Assembly (NCBI RefSeq): GCF_020921035.1
Contig: NC_063158.1
Span: 4,570,001-4,634,000 of the forward strand
Reading direction: 5' to 3'
DNA from: Rhodamnia argentea
Lineage: Eukaryota; Streptophyta; Magnoliopsida; Myrtales; Myrtaceae
DNA length: 64,000 nt
Under the pieces are notes generated by a model. The model ran no database searches. It saw only the letters and a program-made list of their open reading frames with translations, and was not told the DNA's origin. Position numbers and translations under genes: made by a program. Shown piece by piece: positions 49,935 through 60,290 of this stretch (position 1 is its first letter; the number at the start of each line of letters is the position of its first letter).

Positions 49935-50385
49935 AGAATGAGAGGCCTGGTGGCCAAATTCAAGATGGTGTTGCCTTCATCATCCGTCCAATTCACAGTT
50001 CCTCCTTGATTTGCTCTGACACTATCCCTCACGGGGAAATCTTCGCGTTTCATGACTTATGAAACCATTCAAGGCAATTGTGCGAATCAATACCTCCCTG
50101 GCACGCAACTTTACAGTATCAAGAAGGTTGATCAGCATGAGAAGCTCGTCCTTTTTCAAGGGTCGAAAGTCGGTATAATTAGCTTCCACAGTATCGAAAG
50201 GCAATATCATCAAGCAAACAATGTGAAGGCCTCAATCTTGTTATGCTTAGGCGTCAAGTGGAACGCAGTTTCCTTTCAGGCCGTGGTTTTTGCGGTAGAT
50301 TGCAGATGGTGCTCGAGCAATAGTTCGATAACATTGGTATCCCAGAATGGCAGCGCAATGGAGCCGTGTTCTCTTCACTTGGCCC
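49935..50385 (-). pseudogene. Broken ankyrin-repeat gene
   Basis: Read on the minus strand, RTRLHCAAILG (about 50345-50378) is an ankyrin TPLHxAA motif. It is followed, after a frame change, by IELLLEHHLQSTAKTTA, an in-frame stop and then FHLTPKHNKIEAF, which fits the next repeat. Further on NWTDDEGNTILNLATR (about 49945-50000) corresponds to the DWKDEDGNTVLHIAVS segment of the intact gene at 51131. At least two frame breaks and two stops separate these parts. It is a decayed relative of its neighbour, placed head-to-head with it. Confidence 0.7.
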
Positions 50386-51130
50386 TTTAGAAGGCTGTGC
50401 TTTTTGTAGGAACCTGGTGTATATGACCACCCTTCTTGATGAAGTCTTGAAAAGAAAGACTGCTCCATAGAAGCCACTGCCTCTGCAAATTGAGCCACTG
50501 TGAATGGAATTATAAAGCCTTTAGGATCATGACCATTTGAAAAAATCTCATTCAAACATTCGGTTTGGTAACACTTAGCATCCGGTAAAAAATTTGTCAT
50601 CTGCCTGATGCTTATGGAAGATTACGTAAGTTCATTTGGACAGTTAAAAGGGAGGAGACAACCACCATCTTCCCACTATCAGATGGCGAAAAAAGAAAGT
50701 TTCAAGTGGCAGATAACAATTTCTGATTCTAACATTCTGAAATTGTCAGTAAGAAAAAGAGCAGACAATGAATAATTATCACTCTCCGCGTACATGATTG
50801 TGTCCATTCTTATGACTCACGTGTTTGGTCCTCTCTCTATCACTCTTTGTGAGCTTATTCTTGCCTTTGGCCAGAGAAAGCGAAAAAAGGAGAGCGAGTA
50901 CTGCAGATGGAATGTTTACAAAAGAAGAGAGTAAAAAGTACTAGTCTGTATTTTCAATGAGTTGAGGTTCCAACCATTGTCACATTCGAGTGCCACTTTA
51001 GTACATTTAGCACCTAAAGCACGTAAAGTAAAGATGCTAAACTTCCCATTTAAGGCGCAAACTTGCTTCCTTAAGTTGTGACTCTATGTGTTTGATCATC
51101 CTTGTCTATCAACTAGAGATTAAAACACAA
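50386..51130. other. Shared upstream region between the broken and intact ankyrin genes
   Basis: No further gene is recognised. The interval is the upstream region of the intact ankyrin gene. It contains no clear TATA box that I can defend. Confidence 0.4.
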
Positions 51131-52574
51131 ATGGACAAGAGGCTTCAAGAAGCAATAGTGAATGATGACGTCGATGTGCTGCATACCTTACTTGTCGAAG
51201 ATCCGAAACTTTTGGAGCGCCAGACCGAGGAGCCGTTCCCCCATACTCCTTTACACGTAGCTGCGGCCACCGGCAAAACCCAGGTCGCCATGGAGCTGGC
51301 CACTCTAAGGCCCTCATTTGCTCGAAAGCTGAATCCAGAGGGGTTCAGTCCGCTGCACCTGGCTTTGCAGCATGGGCATTTTCAGACCGCAAGAGCTCTA
51401 GTGACCATTGACCCCGAGTTGATCCGCGTCAAAGGGAGAGGGAGGATCACTCCTTTGCATTACGTCGCTGGAAGGGAAGGAGACGAGGAGCTGGAGCTCC
51501 TGGCTGACTTCCTTTGCGCTTGCAAGTTGTCCATTGAGGACATAACGAGCCGGTGTCAGACCGTGGTTCACATTGCCGTGAAGAGCCACAATATCAAAGC
51601 ATTCAGAGTTCTTCTTGGATGGATGAAGCGAGTGTATCTGACAGAGGTCTTGGACTGGAAGGATGAGGATGGCAACACGGTCTTGCATATTGCAGTGTCC
51701 ACAAATCAGCCTCAGGTTTGCTCCCATTGCTCAACAACAGATGGATTTCTTCTTCGCATGTCACCGTTTTTCAATACGTTCTTCTTCGTACGCCTTGTAG
51801 GTCGTCAAGTTGCTTACCGAGGACCGTCCAGTCCTTTTCAAAACCCGCCTCTTCTTGGGTTGCATGTACACGGACCGCCTTGTGAAGGTGAATGCCAAGA
51901 ACTTCCGCGGCAAGACGGCCCTGGACATCTTCCAGGAGAGTGGCTGCCGCGGAGAAATCAGGGACATGTTAGGAACTGCTAGGACTTCAATCGCCGTATC
52001 GCAGTTTTTGAGCGGGAAACTAACTCTCTTTGAGAAATGCAGTAGGTACTTCGGAATCCGGGATGAACCGACTCGCAACATGATCCTGGTGGTGGCCACT
52101 TTAATCGCGACCGGCACTTACCAGGCTGCACTTAGTCCTCCCGGAGGTTATTGGCAAGACAACTCTGAGGCCCTCGCCAATTCCACAAGCATAGTTCGGA
52201 AACCACATGTGGCCGGAAACATGATCTTGGGTGGCTCCAGGCTCTACTTCTTCACAGTGCTCAACAGTTTAGCCTTTTTCACTTCCATCGGCACTATCTG
52301 GGCCACGGCGATCGGGTTACTGCCCGACACCTTCATTGTTTACTTGGCCGTGTTGATTCTCGGCCTAACTTTCTTCGTCTCCATCATCGTCGAATTACCT
52401 AAGGCCAACGGTTTTGCAGGGACTCTGATTTGGGCATTTTACGAGATCTTGTTGATTGCAGTGCTGTTGCTCCCGATCCTGGTTTGGTTCAGCCACAAGG
52501 TGATTCATAACCGGATGGATTCGACAAAGAGACGTGTCGGCAACTTCCTGGGAGCGGAGCCTCGAAGACACTGA
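51131..52574 (+). CDS. Ankyrin-repeat membrane protein with PGG domain (BDA1/ITN1-like), two exons
   Basis: Exons are 51131-51715 and 51801-52574, joined in phase 0, giving 452 aa. The N-terminal half has ankyrin repeats (HTPLHVAAATGKTQVAMELA at about 39-58, FSPLHLALQHGHFQTARAL, ITPLHYVAGREG, VVHIAVKSHNIKAFRVLLGW, GNTVLHIAVSTNQPQVVKLL, GKTALDIFQESG). The PGG domain starts at TRNMILVVATLIATGTYQAA (about 286-305) with PPGGYW at 308-313. Three or four hydrophobic helices follow (about 343-430), ending in a basic tail. Plant ankyrin-PGG proteins sit in the plasma membrane or endomembranes and act in defence or salt signalling; the particular role here is not known. An in-frame ATG 45 nt upstream would add MCLIILVYQLEIKTQ, but the start at MDKRLQEAI matches the family better. 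Confidence 0.9.
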
Positions 52575-52754
52575 GCATGTATGTAATAACAGGATTTTAT
52601 CCATATGACTATTGTTGAAAAATCACCGTTGTACTTCTCTTGCTGGTCCGCAAGAATTTGCCTAATCTTCTATTCTTTGGTTAAGCATGTCGGGAATTGC
52701 TTCTAAATGCTATGCTTTCGGATGTAATGATTTTCACCCTGCCAACTTATATAA

Positions 52755-53345
52755 AATTTAGGAAAAATTCCAATTAAGGGCATGAAGTGCTATTATTTTC
52801 TCAAATAAGAGCATGAAATGAACTTTTGTTTTAAATAAGGGCCTAAAGTGTCATCATTTTCTCAAATAAAAATTTGAAGCGGACATTATTTCAATTAAAG
52901 GCTTGAAGTGGTCATATTAATATTAAAAAAAAGCCCGACCTCATTGGCTGATCAATGGCACTTTCGTACTTCATTTTTTAAGTTTGTTTTCTTCGTTTTT
53001 TCCTTTTTCTGTTTTCTTAAAAAATTAAAAAAGCCCGACATTGAAAAAAAGAAATACAGCGGGAGAGCATTTTTTTTTTTAACTTTTACTTTTTTTAAAT
53101 TTTTATTTAATTTAACTAAAAATTAGGTTAAAATTGTCTTTTGACGAAAATGCCTTTGACTGGTCGGAATATTTAGCCGGTTGACTAGTTGAGGCCCTTA
53201 TTTGAAATAGCCATGGCCACTTTAGGCCTTTATTTGAAACTATCACGCCACTTTAGGCCTTTAATTGAAACAAGATTCACTTCAAACTCTTATTTAAGAA
53301 AATAATGGCACTTCGGGCCCTTATTTGAAAATTTTCCTTAAAATT
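52755..53345. mobile_element. Foldback element (about 590 bp)
   Basis: AGGAAAAATTCCAATTAAGGGC at the left mirrors GCCCTTATTTGAAAATTTTCCT at the right. The inner repeats GCATGAAGTGCTATTATTTTC and GAAAATAATGGCACTTC are also inverted. The motif AATAAGGGCCTAAAGTG recurs several times in each arm. It has no coding sequence. Confidence 0.75.
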
Positions 53346-54239
53346 TACTTGCTTGAATTAGAAATCAGGACTTCTTATATTTTCCCCCTGAATTAGCTAA
53401 TTTAGCCTTGAGGTTTCCTGGAAGAACTGTTAACATTGGCATATCTCAAGAAGTAAAACAAGGAAGTCGCTTTACTTGATAAGGAAAAGAAGGCACGGTG
53501 ACCCGTGAAGTACTAGGATTCATCGCATAAGCGTCTACTTTTTAACATGTACACGAGTTGCATCGTGAGCACCGCTCGAATCGATATGTATTTTTCCGCT
53601 AGAAATGGATTTAATAGCAATGAGATATGTCTTACCCTCATGCTCGGTGGCCAGGATCCTATCTTATGTTTGGTTTCTATTCTAGACAGGATAAGGGCGG
53701 ACACAACACGGACATAACTCAAATAAAAAAGTCTCACGTGGGTTGAGATAAAGATGATTATGATTTCTTATGCCTTGGCATTTTTATTTTTCTCAAATAT
53801 AAACTTTTTTAAATTGGTAACATTTAAATAATGGTCGAAGATATATATATATATATATACACTTCATTTTTTTTATTATAAAAAAGATAATTCAAAGAAC
53901 AATTTTTTTATTTATTCCTATTTTTATCTATTTATTTGATTTTCTTTCTATTATATATATCTATATTTATTTTTTATTTATATTTAATGAAAATTTTAGG
54001 TATACTAGTATTCTAGGAGTATAGTATAATTTATAATTTTTTATTCAAAAGGGAATAAAAAAGAAATGAAAACGAAAAGAAATTAAAGGTAATACAAAAT
54101 AAGTAATAAAAATGAGGTAGAAGAACTCCCATTTTAAATTAACAAATTCAAACTAGTCAAATACAATCTCCCTTTGTGCATTTTGAGGCTTATATATACT
54201 AATATACAGTTTCTACCAAACAATGGACATAATATTATG
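53346..54239. other. AT-rich spacer
   Basis: Very AT-rich, with an (AT)n run near 53841-53861. No gene or complete element was recognised. Confidence 0.45.
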
Positions 54240-54930
54240 AAAACTAGGAAAATTATCCAAAAAGTCCTAAACCTATTACCTTTGGCCAATTCAATCCTAA
54301 ATAAACCTTTCAATTCCGCCAATTAAGTCTTAAATTGTTTGACACTTTACATTTGAGTCTATTTGGTTAATTTTAGCTTGAAATCACTCTTATAGACGTT
54401 AGACATCCTACTGGCATGGCTAGTGCCGACGTGGATATTTTTTATAATTTCTCTAAAAAATTTGAGTTTTTTTTGTTATTTTGTTATTATTTCTTTCTTT
54501 CTTTCTTTCTTTTTTTTTTTTTGCCAAGCCCGGTGAGGTTTCTTGCCAACCCTCGTTGGTTGCATGCAAGAGTCAGCTGACCTTAGCCCGCCATTGGACG
54601 ATGGCCGTGAAGCCCTCATTGGGCCTCGTTTATGACTGGTGAGGATTGCTGGACTTGATAGAGAAAAAAAGGAAAAAAATAGAAAAAAAAAGAAAAAGAA
54701 TTTTTTTAAAAAATATTATTTAAAAAAAATTAAATAGAATAGTCCATGTCAGACCTTTCTGTCCTATATGGCAACACGGGCATCCAAGTCAACGATTTCT
54801 GGTTAAAATTGGCCATATTGGTAAAGTGTCAAAAAGTTTAGGACTATATTGGTGAAATTCAAAGGATAAAGACTGAATCAGCTAAAGTGCAATAAGTTTA
54901 TGACCTTTTAAACAATTTTTTCTAAGAAAA
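54240..54930. mobile_element. Foldback element with a GC-rich core
   Basis: AAAATTATCCAAAAAGTCCTAA and TTAAATTGTTTGACACTTTAC at the left are inversely matched by GTAAAGTGTCAAAAAGTTTAG and GACCTTTTAAACAATTTTTTC at the right. The centre (about 54523-54650) is GC-rich (GCCAAGCCCGGTGAGG and similar), with a TTTC run before it and an A/G run after it. Confidence 0.7.
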
Positions 54931-54984
54931 TATGCCGTTTTACTACAACAATTCTTCAATTAATGGATATGAAACAACAGAATC

Positions 54985-55060
54985 CCCAAATTTCATATCA
55001 TATCCTATTCTATCTAGTCTTATTCAGATCGTAAATCCAAACGACCAAATACCTCTGAAA
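54985..55060. mobile_element. Fragment matching the end of the 2993-3870 element
   Basis: Read in reverse, TTTGGTCGTTTGGATTTACG followed by GATAGAATAGGATATGAT resembles the left end of the element at 2993 (TTGGTTGTTCGGATTTTTAG, then GATAGATAGGATAAG). Confidence 0.45.
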
Positions 55061-55117
55061 TAGCCTCTTGAATGTACCTCGTGACATTTTATAGCTGCAA
55101 GTTTCCTTGAATATAAT

Positions 55118-55336
55118 GTTCTGTTTGATTCGCGAAAAATAAATGATTCAAAAAATATTAAAAAATGATCGCTTGTATCGCATATAAAAATGAATAAATA
55201 TTTTCTATTTCAATTGTTCACAAAGATATTTAAGCATAAATTATTATCGATTTCTTTGGCTAATTATTTCAAGTGATTATTTTTAAGAAAATATTATCCA
55301 ACTCATTCTTCTCCCGAAAGACAAATGAAGCCTAAT
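55118..55336. mobile_element. Small TIR element related to the 27.1-kb element
   Basis: The start TTCTGTTTGATTCGCGAAAAATAA resembles the left terminus at 27097. The right end CTCCCGAAAGACAAATGAAGCC is an imperfect inverse. The interior is AT-rich and non-coding. Confidence 0.5.
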
Positions 55337-56214
55337 AGATGTGCACTAGTTGGAACTCACTAGATTGACTAGTTCACAGCCACTCTAGGTGGAGCTATAG
55401 ACTACACGGTAACTATACTCCACTATTCTTTAATTGCTTGTGCATTTCAAAAGTTTGGATCACAAACTTTTCCGTTGACATAAAAATCGAGTTAAGCGTA
55501 AATTGGATGAAGAAGTTATAATCATTTAAAGATCAGTCAAATTCGGATAAAAATAATAGTATAGAATATCATATTAAAAAAAATTGGTGGCTTGCTCACC
55601 GGCATGAAGACATAAATAAAAAAAGACAAAATATGAACCAAAAAACTTCAATGCAAAACTAATATGTAGCATGCCCGAGGCGCTATTTTCGAAGTCATAA
55701 GCATCGAAAAGGCCAAGCTTGCCCAAAAGCCCACATTTGCGCGGTCGTTCTGAAAAGCCTTTCGTCGGAGGAATCCAACACGTAAGAAACCAAATGCGCC
55801 ATCTTCATGCGTCCTTTGATGGTTGTTGTTCGCATAAGTGATCCTATAAAGTTTGGGAAATCGACTCTAATATGCCATTAATATATTAGTTTTCGTGATA
55901 TAACCACAAAGCAAGAAAAAAACAAAGAAAGTGAGATATAAACATTTAGGCTAACAGGATCGGAAAATAGAACATGTTCTGTCCTTTGCTTCGATTGCTT
56001 TCCAAGCCAAAACGATTATGCAACTTGGCCCTTCAACTTACCCCAACTTCATTAGCTTTGGTTATTTTTGCTTCCCTGGAAAACTCGATGGCAATATTAA
56101 AAGTTCGGATCACTACCTTTTCGTTGATATAAAAATCGAGTTCACCAAAAATCAACTATAGTCGAATAGCACTTTTAGGTGAGCTTAGACACTAATTGTC
56201 AAAAGTTTGGATCA

Positions 56215-56479
56215 TGAGAAAATTAAGAGAGTTGACTCTTGCTTGTAACACCTCACCCTGCATAAACTCCATGTCCAGGAGTTCTTCATCGATGATCCAT
56301 TCCTTGTCCTCACGTATTGCAAGGAAGGATCCTAACAAGCCAGCAGGCACATTGTACACGCCGTTGGAAATCATCCCCGCATAAACAAATGTATTTGGTG
56401 CAGTTCCCATCCACCAATCGTGGATTTCGTTGCAAATTCCGCTCACATTAGGTGGGCTTAGACATGAATCGTCTACCAT
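56215..56479 (-). pseudogene. Array copy 1 of an unrecognised protein (truncated)
   Basis: The minus strand reads NVSGICNEIHDWWMGTAPN, TFVYAGMISNGVYNVPAGLL, GSFLAIREDKEWIIDEELLD and MEFMQGEVLQARVNSLNFLM. The first ten residues (MVDDSCLSPP) come from sequence that lies further away in the other copies, so a deletion of about 320 bp removed the N-terminal part. I do not recognise the family; the protein is acidic and shows no signal peptide or catalytic motif. Confidence 0.5.
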
Positions 56480-57434
56480 GATTCTAGGTATATGCTAACA
56501 TAAGTTGGACCAATGCTAAAAGTGTCACAATAGATTCACGTTAATACTTTTGTAATTAAAATTAAGAATCAAACTTTACCCACACACAAAAAATTACACC
56601 CAAATTTTGACTGTGCAAAATTTTATTTTGCAACGTTCAATTAATGTGATTTTTGTATCTATGGAAATACTTTCATAGTTAAAATTAAGAATGAAACCTT
56701 ACAAAGAAATTAGACCCGAATTTTAATTGTGAGTATTTTTTTCTTGCAACTTCCATTGATGCTATTTCTGCATCTACGAATGCTTATTATTCAAAATTTT
56801 CAAGATAATGTTTCATTGGAGAAAATTTAATTGATTCAATGGTTTTGGGAAATTAACAGTTTTTGCTACTCTCTCCTTTCATTGACTAATACCCCATTAT
56901 TCTTTAATTGCTTGTGCATTTCAAAGGTTCGGATCTTAAGCTTTCTGTTGATATAAAAATCAAGTTAAAGGTTATTCAGATGAAGAAGTTATAATCGATT
57001 GAAGATCAATCAAATTTGGATAAAAATAATACATATTGAATATCATATTAAGAAAAAATGGTGGCTAGCTCACGTGCATGAAGACATAAAAAAAAAGACA
57101 ATATGAAAAAAAAAATCAATGCAGAACTGATCTGTAGCATGTCCAATAAGCTATTTTCGAAGTCAGACATTGAAAATATGACCAAAAAAAAAAAAAAAAG
57201 TCAGACATTGAAAAGACCAAGCTCGCCCAAAGAGCCCACATTCACGTGATCGTTCTGAAAAATGTATTAGTTTTAGAGATATAACCATAAAGCAAGAAAA
57301 AAAAAAACAAAGAAATTGAGACGCAAACCTTTAGGCTAACAGTAACCCTAGTTTCATTAGCTTTGGTCATTTTTGCTTCCCTGTAAAACTCGAATGGCAC
57401 TTTTCAAAAGTTCGGATCATGAGAAAATTATGAG

Positions 57435-57912
57435 AGTCTCTTGCTCATAACACCTCACCTTGCGCAAATTTTGCGTCAAGGAGTTCTTCATCGATGACCC
57501 ATTCCTCGTCCTCACATATTGCTAGGAAGGATTCTAACACGTCAATAGGCACATTGCACACGTCAGTAGGCACATTGTATGCGCCGTTGGAAATCATCCC
57601 CTCAAAAACAAATACATTCGGTGCAGTTCCCACCTACCAATAGTGAATGTGGTTGCAAATTCCGCTCGCATTATTAATTGCATATGGAGCCCTTCTCGGA
57701 TCCTTCGCAATGTCATAACCACATATTCGGATCCCTTAACCACTCATCATCATCTATGAGATCTCGCAGAGTGACTGGACTGTTATCTTGGTCAACAAAT
57801 ACATAATTGATATCACAATGCTGTATTGAGAAGTTAATTTCCCAAACAACAACATAATGCACAGTGTGCATCTCAACTCCTAACCTATAGCGATCCCACC
57901 GCCCCGCCATGA
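57435..57912 (-). pseudogene. Array copy 2 of the unrecognised protein (frameshifted)
   Basis: From an ATG at about 57909 the minus strand reads MAGRWDRYRLGVEMHTVHYV, VVWEINFSIQHCDINYVFVD and VTLRDLIDDDEWLR, then stops after DPNMWL. Compared with copy 3 it lacks about 17 nt at this point, which breaks the frame. The C-terminal half follows in another frame (MGTAPNVFVFEGMISNGAYN onward) and has gained a repeat of NVPxDV. Family unknown. Confidence 0.5.
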
Positions 57913-58810
57913 TCAATGTGATGTTGATATAAAAATCGAGTTTACCAAAAATCAACTATAGTTGAATCGCACTTTTAGGTGGGCTTAGACACAAATTGTC
58001 AACCATGATTCTAGGTATATACTAACATAAGTTGGACCGATGCTGGTAGTGTCACAATAGCTTCATGTTAATACTTTTGTAATTAATATTAAGAATCAAA
58101 CTTTACACACACAATATATATACCCAAATTATGCATAATTTTTATCTTGCAACGTTCAATTAACGCAATTTTTACATATACGGAAGTACTTTTATAGTTA
58201 AAAGTAAGAATGAAACCTTACAAAGAAATTAGACCCGAATTTTAAGTGTGCATATTTTTTTCTTGTAACTTCCATTGATGCTATTTCTGCATCTACGAAT
58301 GCTTATTATTCGAACTTTTCAAGAGAATGTTTCAATGGAGAAAATTTAATTTATTCAATGGTTTTGGGAAATTAACAGATTTTTGTACTCTCTCCTTACA
58401 TTGACAAATACCCCGCTATTCTTTAATTGCTTGTGCAATTCAAAAGTTCGGATCACAAGCTTCCGTTGATATAAAAATCGAGTTAAACATAAATCGGATG
58501 AAGGAGTTATAATCGATTAAAAATCGATCAAAGTCGGATAAAAATAATGCATATGGAATATTGGTGGCTAGCTCCCGCCTACACGAACCCATAAAACAAA
58601 GACAATATGAAAAAAAAAAAAAAATTCAATGCAGAACTGATCCGTAGCATGTCCAATAAGCTATTTTCGAAGTCATGAGCATCGAAAAGGCCAAGCTCGC
58701 TCAAAGAGCCCACATTACATGATCGTTCTGAAAAATGTACTAGTTTTCGTGAAATAACCCTAAAGCAAGAAAAAGAAAAAACAAAGAAATTGAGACCAAA
58801 CCTTCAGGTT

Positions 58811-59010
58811 AACAGGGACCCTAGTTTCATTAGCTTTGGTCATTTTTGCTTCCCTGTAAAACTTGAATGGCATTTTCAAAAATTCGGATCACGAGAAAAT
58901 TATGAGACCAAACCCTAGTTTATTATCTTTGGTCATTTTTGATTCCCTGTAAAACTCGAATGGCATTTTCAAAAGTTCGGATCATGAGAAAATTATGAGA
59001 GTCACCTCTT
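58811..59010. repeat. Local duplication of about 103 bp inside array copy 3
   Basis: CCCTAGTTTCATTAGCTTTGG (58811) and CCCTAGTTTATTATCTTTGG (58914) each begin a segment that runs through TTCCCTGTAAAACT and TGGCATTTTCAAAA to GAGAAAATTATGAGA. Copies 1 and 2 of the array have this segment once. Confidence 0.75.
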
Positions 59011-59472
59011 ACTCGTAACATCTCACCCTGCACAAACTCCGTGTCCAGGAATTCTTCATCGATAACCCATTCCTCGTCCTCACATATTGGTAGGAAGGAT
59101 CCAAACATGCCAACATGTACATTGTACACGCCGTTGGGAATCATCCCCGTAGAAACAAATGTATTCGGTGCAATTCCCCCTCACCAATCATGAATGTGGC
59201 TGCAAATTCTGCTCACATTATTAACTGCATATGAAGCCCTTTTCGGATCCTTCACAATGTCATAACCACAACTTCGGACTCTCCTCATAAGGGCTTCCCT
59301 TAACCACTCATCATCATCTATGAGGTCATGCACGGCCACTAGACCGTCATCTTGGTCAACAAATGCGTATCACTATGCTGTATTGAGGAGTTAATTCCCC
59401 AGACAACATCATCATGCACGGTGTGCATCTCAACTCCTAACCTATAGTGATGAGTCCCACCGCCCTGTCATG
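58985..59472 (-). pseudogene. Array copy 3 of the unrecognised protein (damaged N-terminus)
   Basis: This copy keeps the central part that copies 1 and 2 lack. In one minus-strand frame it reads VHDLIDDDEWLREALMRRVR, SCGYDIVKDPKRASYAVNNV, then, after small breaks, SNGVYN-type text: MIPNGVYNVHVGMFGSFLPI and CEDEEWVIDEEFLDTEFVQG. Its first part carries a stop shortly after the ATG. Taken together the three copies imply an ancestral protein of roughly 180-200 residues. I cannot name it. Confidence 0.5.
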
Positions 59473-60060
59473 ATCAGTGTGATGTTGACATAAAAATCGA
59501 GTTTACCAAAAGTCAACTATAGTTGAATGGCACTTTTAGGTGGGCTTAGACGTGAATTATCAACCATGATTCTAGGTATATGCTAACATAAATTGGATTG
59601 ATGCTAGAAGTGTCACAATAGATTCACCTTAATACTTTTGTAATTAAAATTAAGAATCAAACTTTACACACAAAAAAATTACACCCAAATTTTGATTGTG
59701 ATTTTATCTTGCAACGTTCAATTAATGCGATTTTAGCATCTACAAAAATACTTTTATGGTTAAAATTAAGAATGAAACCTTATAAAGAAATTAGACCCGA
59801 ATTTCAATTGTGTGTATTTTTGTCTTGCAAGTTCCATTGATGCTATTTCTTCATCTACGAATGCTTATTATTCGAACTTTTCAAGATAATGTTTCATTGG
59901 AGAAAAATTAATTGATTCAATGGTTTTAGGAAATTAACATTTTTGCTACTCTCTCCCTTCATTGACTAATGCTCCACTATTTTTTAATTGCTTGTGCATT
60001 TCAAAAGTTTGGATCATGAGCTTTCCGTTGATATAAACATCGAGTTTAACGTAAATCGGA

Positions 60061-60200
60061 TGAAGAAGTTATAATCAATTAAAGATCGGTCAAATTTGGA
60101 TAAAAATAATACATATAGAATATCATATTATGAAGAAGTTATAATCAATTAAAGATCAGTCAAATTCAGAAAAAAATAATACATATAGAATATCTTATTT
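60061..60200. repeat. 70-bp tandem duplication at the array end
   Basis: TGAAGAAGTTATAATCAATT starts at 60061 and again at 60131. Both copies continue through AAAGATC(G/A)GTCAAATT to ATACATATAGAATATC. Confidence 0.85.
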
Positions 60201-60290
60201 AAAAAAATTGGTGGCTAGCTCACACCTGCATGAAGACATATAAAAAAACAGACAATATGAAAAAAAAAATCAATGCAGAACGGATCAACA

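Larger units (their letters stand above)
55422..60290. repeat. Tandem array of about 1.5-kb units (three units plus a partial fourth)
   Basis: Landmarks recur in the same order and orientation. ATTCTTTAATTGCTTGTGCA lies at about 55425, 56897, 58418 and (one mismatch) 59977. ATTCTAGGTATATGCTAACA or close variants lie at about 56482, 58009 and 59570. CCATTGATGCTATTTCTGCA or variants lie at about 56754, 58271 and 59833. Spacing is about 1.47, 1.52 and 1.56 kb. The copies differ by scattered substitutions and small indels. Each unit carries minus-strand remnants of one protein-coding sequence. The copy near 56.2-56.5 kb lacks about 320 bp present in the other two. Confidence 0.88.

Noticed and set aside
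55422..60290. CRISPR-like or satellite array
   Set aside because: Units are about 1.5 kb with coding remnants; this is a segmental tandem duplication in a plant genome, not a short-spacer array or classical satellite.
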